The translations under genes were made by a program, and so were the position numbers. Under the pieces are notes generated by a model that did no database searches, was not told where the DNA came from, and saw only the letters and a list, made by a program, of their open reading frames with translations. This document shows positions 1 to 4,483 of a DNA stretch of 5,279 nt, one piece after another. The stretch spans positions 1-5,279 of the forward strand of contig WLFX01000082.1 of assembly GCA_009703545.1 (NCBI GenBank), given 5' to 3'. Source of the stretch: Actinomycetota bacterium (GTDB taxonomy: Bacteria; Actinomycetota; Actinomycetes; Actinomycetales; Microbacteriaceae). Numbering within the stretch: position 1 is the first letter of the stretch; each line of letters begins with the position of its first letter.

Positions 1-5
1 GTTGC

Positions 6-82
6 GGCGGGGTAGCTCAGGTGGTTAGAGCACACGGCTCATAATCGTGGTGTCGCGGGTTCGAGTCCCGCCCTCGCTACCA
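6..82 (+). tRNA. tRNA-Met (CAT), elongator type
   Basis: A complete 77-nt cloverleaf can be folded by eye. The acceptor stem is 6-12 with 72-78, fully paired but with G.U wobbles at pairs 1-72 and 5-68. The D-stem is 15-18 with 28-31, the anticodon stem 33-37 with 45-49, and the loop 38-44 carries CAT at 40-42. The variable loop has 5 nt, and the T-stem 55-59 with 67-71 encloses the canonical TTCGAGT loop. The discriminator A79 and an encoded CCA (80-82) follow. The anticodon stem lacks the three consecutive G-C pairs of initiator tRNA, so this is the elongator species; tRNA-Ile with a lysidine-modified CAT anticodon cannot be fully excluded by eye. No promoter is visible in the 5 bases before it, and no terminator hairpin is seen after it. 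Confidence 0.96.
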
Positions 83-83
83 A

Positions 84-1277
84 TTAGTTCCCCTTGGTGT
101 TATTGAGCAAGAATTCGAACGGGTCGATGTGAACCCCGTCAACGATGATCGCAAGGTGCAAGTGAGCGCCGGATGTGACTCCCGTATCCCCAACTCGCCC
201 GACATAGTCTCCGGCCTTGACTATTTGGCCGACCTCGACCCCCGTCGAATCGCGAATCATGTGCGCATACAAGCTGTCGAATTTGAGCCCGTCAACATCG
301 TGTCTGATGACGACCCATTTTCCGAGGTACCCGTCATCGTTAACCTCGACAACCTCGCCCGCAGCGACGGAATTGAACGCCGTTCCATCGACTGGGTCAA
401 AATCAAGTCCCTGGTGATATGTGGAACATCCAATACAGGGGGCGGAGCGGCCACCGAACCCCGATGAAATGGGAACGACGACCGGAAATGGCCAGCGGAT
501 TTTCCCGCTGTTGGTCACGGAATACTTGAAACCTGAGGTGAGTCCATAGGTCAATTGCAAGAGATCGGAATAAGTCGTCACTGCGAATTCGCCGAGGGAA
601 ACCTGTTCGGCTTCCGTGCCCGTTTCTGACACTTTTACCGATTGGTCGCCTCCAGATCTCGCGGTCACCCACCCCGTGTTGGTGGCGTCAAAGCCAGTGG
701 CGGGAAGTGCCAAGACCGCGAATAAGCCACCGACAACCAACACGACGAAACTGCGCCCGAGCACGTTGCGCAATGGATGAGTGAGCCTCTGTGGATTGGT
801 TTTACGCGATGCGCGCTTGGCCGCAGCGTCCGACTTCTTTCGCAACTTTTCTTCCGCCCGCTTGCGGCGCTGCGCTCCAACATGGCCGCGTTCCGCGTAA
901 CCGTCAGTGGGAACTGCTGATTCGGACGTCGCGGTGTTCAGAGGTGTTTCCGTAGACGATGAGTCTGACAACGCCGGAGGGAAACTTGCCCCGTCTCGCG
1001 GAATTGTCGGCACCTCTTTGCTCTTGTTTATTTGATTCTGGAAGCGAGCGGCCTCTGCCTCGCGGGCTTCCGTTGCTTCCTTTTCCTGCCTGATTTCCTC
1101 AGCACGCTTCAATGCATTCGCTCGAATCCGCTCCCGTTCGCGTTCGCGTGCGATCTGTTCAACCTTTTCTTGCTCGGCGCGGAGTCGCATTTCGCGACGC
1201 GCTAGCGGTTGGGTTGGGGTTTGGGCGCGCGACTCAACATCCACGCTCGACCGCGCTGAATCAGAATCAGTAGTCAC
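84..1277 (-). CDS. Membrane-anchored M23 (LytM-type) metallopeptidase
   Basis: Probable zinc endopeptidase cutting cell-wall peptide cross-links, or a related septal/wall regulator, acting outside the membrane. Numbering uses the GTG start at 1277 (397 aa). Residues 25-83 are an extremely charged Arg/Glu-rich stretch, likely helical or coiled coil, followed by a Ser/Thr/Pro-rich linker. A basic segment (about 134-164) precedes one membrane helix (about 177-195), which predicts a cytoplasmic N-terminus and an external C-terminus. The M23 domain fills the last ~130 residues: HQGLD (H288, D292), YAHM (H339) and HLH (H372, H374) are all intact. C281 and C284 (CIGC) just before the first motif could form a disulfide. 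The frame is open to a GTG at 1355, but that start has no ribosome site and overlaps the phosphatase gene; GTG 1277 follows GGAGGG. The stop lies one base from tRNA-Met on the other strand. Substrate is not determinable. Confidence 0.9.
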   Translation of the reverse strand: MTTDSDSARSSVDVESRAQTPTQPLARREMRLRAEQEKVEQIARERERERIRANALKRAEEIRQEKEATEAREAEAARFQNQINKSKEVPTIPRDGASFPPALSDSSSTETPLNTATSESAVPTDGYAERGHVGAQRRKRAEEKLRKKSDAAAKRASRKTNPQRLTHPLRNVLGRSFVVLVVGGLFAVLALPATGFDATNTGWVTARSGGDQSVKVSETGTEAEQVSLGEFAVTTYSDLLQLTYGLTSGFKYSVTNSGKIRWPFPVVVPISSGFGGRSAPCIGCSTYHQGLDFDPVDGTAFNSVAAGEVVEVNDDGYLGKWVVIRHDVDGLKFDSLYAHMIRDSTGVEVGQIVKAGDYVGRVGDTGVTSGAHLHLAIIVDGVHIDPFEFLLNNTKGN

Positions 1278-1280
1278 AAA

Positions 1281-1286
1281 CCCTCC
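1281..1286 (-). promoter_or_regulatory. Ribosome binding site for the M23 gene
   Basis: The minus strand reads GGAGGG, then TTT, then GTG at 1277. It is the strongest Shine-Dalgarno match in the window. The 3-4 nt spacing is shorter than usual, but it decides the start in favour of GTG 1277 over GTG 1355, which has no comparable site. GTG at 1244 is a further in-frame alternative. Confidence 0.55.
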
Positions 1287-1306
1287 AAAAAACGTCGTGC
1301 TTGGCA

Positions 1307-1312
1307 AGTGTA
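1307..1312 (-). promoter_or_regulatory. Possible -10 box for the M23 gene
   Basis: The minus strand has TACACT in the 55-bp gap between the phosphatase stop codon and the M23 start. It would give a transcript start near 1300 and a leader of about 23 nt that contains the GGAGGG site. No good -35 hexamer is visible 16-18 bp upstream, so this is a weak call; read-through from the phosphatase gene is the alternative. Confidence 0.3.
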
Positions 1313-1332
1313 AGCGAGGGAACTTGGTGGCG

Positions 1333-2145
1333 CTACCGGAGGTCGAAATGGGCACCCGCGGTGACGAGAACTGATTCGATCTCGTCGATTACGTCGGGGT
1401 GTGACGCAAGTAGCCAATCGATGTCAGGTGGTGAACCGTTCCAGCCCCGAATTTCGGCACCTGCCTCGCGCGCAATGAGGACACCCGCGGCGTGATCCCA
1501 GGGTTGCAACATACGCTCGAAATAGATGTCGAGCTGGCCGGCTGCGAGCGCCGTAAGGTCAAGCGACGCCGCTCCCATTCGTCGAATGTCACGAATGTGT
1601 GGCATCACCACGGCCATCACCTGTGCCTGTTGAGTCCGAATCTTTTGAGAGTACGAGAAGCCCGTCGACAGCAACGATTGCCCGAGCGACTCAGGGCGGT
1701 TGACCTTGAGGGGCATCCCATCTGAGAATGCCCCGCCACCTCGAATGGCAGTGAACTCTCGACCGCTCGCCACGTTGATGACAACGGCCGCGAGTTCCGT
1801 CCAATCGCCCGGGTTTGGCTCGCCTTCCACGACCGCAATGCTCACCGAATACTGCGGAATGTCATACAAATAGTTGACCGTCCCGTCAATCGGATCGACG
1901 ACCCACGTCAGTGAAGTCGATCGATCAGTCCGACCGCCCTCTTCCCCGAGGAATCCGTCCCCCGGCTGGAGTTCCGAAAGTCGTTGCCTCACGAGCGCTT
2001 CGACCTCTCGGTCGACCGCCGTGACGACGTCGACGGACGAACTCTTGCTCGCGGCGACTGTTACCGTTCCGCGGCGACGTTCCTCGGCGAGCGCGGCCGC
2101 CTCCCGAGCAACAACGAGAGCCGTTTCGAGAAGTTGGGTGGACAT
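1333..2145 (-). CDS. Inositol monophosphatase family protein
   Basis: A Mg2+-dependent, Li+-sensitive type phosphomonoesterase of the IMPase/FIG superfamily, 270 aa, the normal length for the family. All metal-site motifs are present: GEEGG with E68/E69, the DPIDGT signature at 84-89 (preceded by WVV), and the C-terminal WDHAAG motif with D217 in a typical IREAGA context. K34 with the DVVTAVD segment (39-45) matches the conserved N-terminal part. The family includes inositol-1-phosphate phosphatase, histidinol-phosphate phosphatase (HisN), fructose-1,6-bisphosphatase-like and PAP phosphatase enzymes; the sequence alone does not let me choose. Inositol monophosphatase or histidinol phosphatase are the likeliest in Actinobacteria. 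ATG 2145 has no clear ribosome site and lies 6 nt after a -10-like hexamer, suggesting leaderless translation. It is divergent from the small membrane protein gene and upstream of, possibly co-transcribed with, the M23 gene. Confidence 0.93.
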   Translation of the reverse strand: MSTQLLETALVVAREAAALAEERRRGTVTVAASKSSSVDVVTAVDREVEALVRQRLSELQPGDGFLGEEGGRTDRSTSLTWVVDPIDGTVNYLYDIPQYSVSIAVVEGEPNPGDWTELAAVVINVASGREFTAIRGGGAFSDGMPLKVNRPESLGQSLLSTGFSYSQKIRTQQAQVMAVVMPHIRDIRRMGAASLDLTALAAGQLDIYFERMLQPWDHAAGVLIAREAGAEIRGWNGSPPDIDWLLASHPDVIDEIESVLVTAGAHFDLR

Positions 2146-2151
2146 GTCTCT

Positions 2152-2157
2152 ATTGTC
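2152..2157 (-). promoter_or_regulatory. Putative -10 box, leaderless IMPase promoter
   Basis: The minus strand reads GACAAT, 4 of 6 matches to TATAAT, ending exactly 6 nt before the ATG at 2145. This places the expected transcript start at or next to the start codon. A weak -35 candidate, GTGAAC (2175-2180), lies 17 bp upstream. No Shine-Dalgarno sequence fits in the gap. Confidence 0.45.
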
Positions 2158-2185
2158 GCGCAGGTTACGCGTCAGTTCACTCGCT

Positions 2186-2191
2186 TAGTCT
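2186..2191 (+). promoter_or_regulatory. Putative -10 box, leaderless small-protein promoter
   Basis: TAGTCT fits the TANNNT pattern and ends exactly 6 nt before the ATG at 2198, the same geometry as at the phosphatase and yajQ genes. The -35 region (GTTACG at 2164-2169) is poor. The 52-bp divergent gap 2146-2197 therefore holds two back-to-back promoters whose -35 regions are only about 5 bp apart. Confidence 0.45.
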
Positions 2192-2197
2192 CGGGGC

Positions 2198-2371
2198 ATG
2201 GACCCGTGGAGTGTCGCGTTCGGTGTTATTGCCGGAATCGTTATCGCGGTGGGCGGGTTCCTTCTCGTCGGTGCGGTTGCGATGGCTCTGTTTCGCTGGG
2301 CGACCGAATTCGTCACGCCCGAGAACCCGACCCTCGAGGACGAGGACGAAATCGACCATCGGTTCTACTAA
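2198..2371 (+). CDS. Small single-pass membrane protein (57 aa), unknown function
   Basis: I do not recognise this protein family. The frame starts MDPWSVAFGV, runs through one long hydrophobic Gly/Ala/Val/Ile-rich helix (about residues 6-32), then LFRWATEF, and ends in an acidic, hydrophilic tail (about 41-57) finishing DHRFY. The single Arg after the helix suggests the tail may be cytoplasmic, but topology is uncertain. Support for a real gene: about three quarters of the codons end in G or C, as in the neighbours; the frame fills the gap between the divergent phosphatase gene and the tRNA-Tyr terminator without overlap; and a -10-like TAGTCT sits at leaderless distance. No ribosome binding site is convincing. 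The TAA stop is 4 bases from the terminator hairpin. Longer open frames over this area run through the tRNA and are not believable. Confidence 0.72.
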   Translation: MDPWSVAFGVIAGIVIAVGGFLLVGAVAMALFRWATEFVTPENPTLEDEDEIDHRFY

Positions 2372-2375
2372 ACGA

Positions 2376-2404
2376 AAGTCCCCAACCTCGGGGGCTGGGG
2401 ACTT
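2376..2404 (-). terminator. Intrinsic terminator of tRNA-Tyr
   Basis: A perfect 9-bp stem (AAGTCCCCA at 2376-2384 with TGGGGACTT at 2396-2404) is extended by three more pairs after one mismatch. Read on the minus strand it is followed by a T-rich run (TTCGTTT), which makes it a rho-independent terminator directly behind tRNA-Tyr; the first stem base is the final A of the CCA. On the plus strand it follows the small-protein stop codon by 4 nt but has no T tract after it, so it would act there only as an RNA-stabilising hairpin or a weak terminator. Confidence 0.8.
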
Positions 2405-2488
2405 GGTGGTGGGTGAGGGATTCGAACCCCCGAAGGCTGAGCCAGCTGAGTTACAGTCAGATCCCTTTGGCCGCTTGGGTAACCCACC
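2404..2488 (-). tRNA. tRNA-Tyr (GTA)
   Basis: An 85-nt class II tRNA with a long variable arm. The acceptor stem GGTGGGT/ACCCACC pairs perfectly (2482-2488 with 2408-2414). The D-stem is CCC/GGG with a GCGGCC-containing loop, and the T-stem (2427-2431 with 2415-2419) encloses TTCGAAT. The discriminator A and CCA are encoded (2404-2407). The anticodon GTA is at 2452-2454. The variable arm folds as GGC-TCA-GCC. The outermost anticodon-stem pair (27-43) is a T-C mismatch and position 38 is C rather than the usual A; these are small deviations in an otherwise intact gene. Termination is provided by the hairpin that begins at the CCA end. Confidence 0.95.
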
Positions 2489-2508
2489 AGGTGCGTTCCA
2501 CACCAAGG

Positions 2509-2537
2509 TAATCCTCGACGAGGCGCGCAAGTCTCAA
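2509..2537 (-). promoter_or_regulatory. Possible tRNA-Tyr promoter
   Basis: The minus strand has TTGAGA (2532-2537), 5 of 6 matches to the TTGACA -35 consensus, and GGATTA (2509-2514) as a poor -10 at 17 bp spacing. Transcription would start near 2502, about 14 nt before the mature tRNA. A competing option is the TATTGT repeats at 2537-2547, which lack a -35 at proper spacing. Only the -35 match is persuasive. Confidence 0.25.
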
Positions 2538-2567
2538 CAATACAATACGGACACACGTTGAAGCGAC

Positions 2568-2577
2568 CCCTTAAGGG
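2568..2577. repeat. 10-bp perfect palindrome upstream of yajQ
   Basis: CCCTTAAGGG is a perfect inverted repeat in the 154-bp gap between tRNA-Tyr and yajQ, roughly 75 bp before the yajQ start. It could be a dimeric-repressor half-site pair, or chance. No second copy was noticed in the window and its arms do not extend without mismatches. The remainder of the gap (2489-2642) shows only the promoter-like elements listed separately. Confidence 0.25.
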
Positions 2578-2630
2578 AGTCGGTCGGTGACAAGCACGCC
2601 ACGCCTGAGGATCACAGAACTGCCGACGTC

Positions 2631-2636
2631 TAAACT
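2631..2636 (+). promoter_or_regulatory. Putative -10 box, leaderless yajQ promoter
   Basis: TAAACT (4 of 6 matches to TATAAT, and TANNNT) ends exactly 6 nt before the yajQ ATG at 2643, and no Shine-Dalgarno sequence is present. The -35 area around 2608-2614 has no good TTGACA match. The geometry predicts a transcript starting at or beside the A of the start codon. Confidence 0.5.
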
Positions 2637-2642
2637 GTCGGT

Positions 2643-3131
2643 ATGGCTGATTCCTCTTTTGACATTGTTTCCAAGGTCGACCCGATGGAACTCGACAACG
2701 CGGTGAACCAAGCACAACGCGAAATCGAGACGCGCTTTGATTTCAAGGGTGTCGGTGCCGAGATCGAGAAGAAGTCCGACAAGGTCAATCTCGCCGCGAG
2801 CAGCGAAGAGCGCGTCAAGGCCGTCCTCGACGTTCTCGAGTCCAAACTCATCAAGCGAGGCATTTCGCTCAAGTCACTCGAGGTCGGAAAGCCCTTCGCC
2901 TCCGGCAAGGAATATCGAATCGAAACCACGGTGAAGAACGGAATCACCAGTGAACACGCGAAAGAAATCGCCAAAATCATCCGCGAAGAAGGACCGAAGT
3001 CAGTCAAGCCACAGATTCAAGGCGACGAACTTCGTGTGTCCTCCAAGAGTAGGGATGACCTTCAGGCAACGATGCAGTTGATTAAGGGCAAGGACCTGCC
3101 GGTCGACGTACAGTTCATCAATTTCCGTTAA
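2643..3131 (+). CDS. yajQ: YajQ family nucleotide-binding protein (UPF0234)
   Basis: A soluble 162-aa cytoplasmic protein, full length for the family (about 160-165 aa). Family hallmarks are an N-terminal SFDIVSKVD block (5-13), RFDFKG (31-36), a Lys/Glu-rich helix-strand pattern typical of the two ferredoxin-like RNA/nucleotide-binding folds, and the C-terminal QFINFR (157-162). Known for the family: members bind nucleotides or RNA, and a Xanthomonas homologue binds cyclic di-GMP and acts with a transcription factor. The ligand here is not predictable from sequence. The ATG at 2643 is the only sensible start and appears leaderless. It is monocistronic on this strand and meets fprA tail to tail: its TAA (3129-3131) shares two bases with the fprA stop, leaving no room for a terminator between the genes. 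Confidence 0.95.
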   Translation: MADSSFDIVSKVDPMELDNAVNQAQREIETRFDFKGVGAEIEKKSDKVNLAASSEERVKAVLDVLESKLIKRGISLKSLEVGKPFASGKEYRIETTVKNGITSEHAKEIAKIIREEGPKSVKPQIQGDELRVSSKSRDDLQATMQLIKGKDLPVDVQFINFR

Positions 3132-4474
3132 TCACGAGAGACGCTAAGCATCTCTTCACGGTCAACGACCTTGATTCGCTCACGACCGTGCGGAACGCCA
3201 CGTGACTTTTCGTGTTCGTCGAGTCGGTGCCACCCGTCAAGGTTCGTGTAGCGAACGTTGCGGGAGTCAAGGAGCGCTGCGACGGCATCCTCAGACGGTT
3301 CAGCGGGTGACCACCATGAGGCCTGGTCCTTGACGAGGTGGGCGACAGTTTCCATCGCGTCAGATTTGGTGTGTCCGATGAGTCCGACGGGTCCGCGCTT
3401 GATCCAGCCCGTGGCGTACACGCCGGGGAGGATGTTGTTGCTGTCGTCCATGACCTGTCCCTCATGATTGGGAATCACGCCGTGACGGTCATCGAACGGG
3501 ATACCGTCGAGTTCTGTGCCGTGATAACCGACCGCGCGGTAAACAGCGTCAATCGGTAACTCGCGTATTTCGCCCGTTCCGCGGACACCACCGGCACCGT
3601 CTGGCTCGGTGCGTTCGTAACGGAAGACGCTGACCTTTCCGCCTTCACCGACAATTTCAATCGGATTGGCAAAGAAGTGCAGGTGCAGGCGTCGGCTAGC
3701 ACTACCCGATTGTGCCTCTCGCCACGGGGTGAAGATCTTGTTAATGACAAAAATCTGTTTGTTTGACTCGATGGCGGCTTTGGACGCATCGTCGTAATCG
3801 AAATCTTCGTCGTACACAATCATGTCCACGTCATTCAATTCGCCCAATTCTCGCAACTCTAATGGCGTGAACTTGACCTGCATCGGGCCCCTGCGCCCAA
3901 ATACGTGCACATCGGTGACTGGACTCGCTTTCAGTGCCTGGTAGACATTGTCGGGGATTTCAGTGGAAAGTAGGTCGTCCGCGTGCTTGGCGAGCATGCG
4001 CGCGACATCGAGAGCAACGTTTCCATTTCCAATGACCGCGACCTCTTGTGCGTCCAACGGCCACTCGCGCGGGACGTCAGGGTGGCCGTCATACCACGAC
4101 ACGAAATCGGCCGCGCCGAATGAACCATCGAGGTCGATTCCGGGGATGTGGAGGTCAGCGTCACGAATCGCGCCCGTCGAGAAAATCACGGCATGGTAGT
4201 GCCGTTTGAGGTCCTCCAGGGTGATGTCGGTCCCAAAGTTGACGTTCCCAAAAACACGAATCCCGCCCGCGTCGAGCACGTCCCGCAACGCGTTGATAAT
4301 CCCCTTGATGCGAGGGTGGTCGGGGGCGACGCCGTATCGAACGAGTCCGTAAGGAGCAGGGAGGCGATCAAACAAGTCAATCGAAACGTCGAACGCTCGC
4401 TCGTGCTTCTGCAAAATGTCAGCGGCGTAAATGCCGGCCGGGCCAGCACCCACAATCGCAAGTCGAAGCTTCAT
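3128..4474 (-). CDS. fprA: FprA-type ferredoxin/flavodoxin-NADP+ reductase
   Basis: An FAD- and NADP(H)-binding oxidoreductase of the adrenodoxin-reductase/FprA family that passes electrons between NADPH and ferredoxin in the cytoplasm. It has 448 aa, close to the mycobacterial FprA length (about 456). Visible signatures: the FAD Rossmann motif GAGPAG (9-14), the PYGLVRYGVAPDHP segment (41-54), the NADP-binding GNGNVALDVARML (149-161), the paired arginines R194-R195 in FGRRGP that recognise the NADPH 2'-phosphate in this family, and the FAD-contacting ATGWIKRGPVGLIG (354-367). Nothing is missing. The start ATG 4474 is supported by AGGA 5 nt upstream. It lies 7 nt behind the polyprenyl synthase stop codon, so it is probably co-transcribed and translationally coupled. 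Its likely ferredoxin partner is not in the window. Confidence 0.94.
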   Translation of the reverse strand: MKLRLAIVGAGPAGIYAADILQKHERAFDVSIDLFDRLPAPYGLVRYGVAPDHPRIKGIINALRDVLDAGGIRVFGNVNFGTDITLEDLKRHYHAVIFSTGAIRDADLHIPGIDLDGSFGAADFVSWYDGHPDVPREWPLDAQEVAVIGNGNVALDVARMLAKHADDLLSTEIPDNVYQALKASPVTDVHVFGRRGPMQVKFTPLELRELGELNDVDMIVYDEDFDYDDASKAAIESNKQIFVINKIFTPWREAQSGSASRRLHLHFFANPIEIVGEGGKVSVFRYERTEPDGAGGVRGTGEIRELPIDAVYRAVGYHGTELDGIPFDDRHGVIPNHEGQVMDDSNNILPGVYATGWIKRGPVGLIGHTKSDAMETVAHLVKDQASWWSPAEPSEDAVAALLDSRNVRYTNLDGWHRLDEHEKSRGVPHGRERIKVVDREEMLSVSRD

Positions 4475-4479
4475 GTCGT

Positions 4480-4483
4480 TCCT
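4480..4483 (-). promoter_or_regulatory. fprA ribosome binding site overlapping the upstream stop codon
   Basis: The minus strand reads TAGGAACGACATG: the polyprenyl synthase TAG stop overlaps the AGGA Shine-Dalgarno core of fprA, with 5 nt to the ATG. This is a classical arrangement for translational coupling of two operon genes. Confidence 0.65.

Noticed and set aside
6..130. tRNA-Met 3' end as an integration (att) site of a mobile element
   Set aside because: No integrase, direct repeat of the tRNA 3' end, or composition change is visible in the window; the adjacent gene is ordinary housekeeping-type sequence.
129..467. Plus-strand open frame of 112 codons opposite the M23 gene
   Set aside because: It is the complement of a well-supported M23 domain with all metal ligands; the translated product resembles no known protein and has no ribosome site.
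1278..1332. Terminator between the phosphatase and M23 genes, from the short CTTG-C-CAAG inverted repeat and the downstream T6 run
   Set aside because: The stem is only 4 bp and is separated from the T run by several bases, too weak for an intrinsic terminator.
2376..2404. The hairpin as a bidirectional terminator also serving the small membrane protein gene
   Set aside because: The stem is strong, but on the plus strand it is followed by GGTGGTGGG with no T tract, so true intrinsic termination in that direction is not supported.
2537..2548. CAATA tandem repeat as a strong promoter for tRNA-Tyr (minus) or yajQ (plus)
   Set aside because: TATTGT and TACAAT look like -10 boxes, but neither has a -35 hexamer at 16-18 bp spacing, so I could not support it.
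1984..2561. Plus-strand open frames of 175 and 116 codons running across the phosphatase start, the small gene and tRNA-Tyr
   Set aside because: They read through a complete tRNA and its terminator and overlap better-supported genes in other frames.
2177..2715. Minus-strand open frames of 117 and 115 codons around tRNA-Tyr
   Set aside because: They translate the tRNA and its terminator as protein and conflict with the small membrane protein gene and yajQ on the other strand; high GC content creates such frames.
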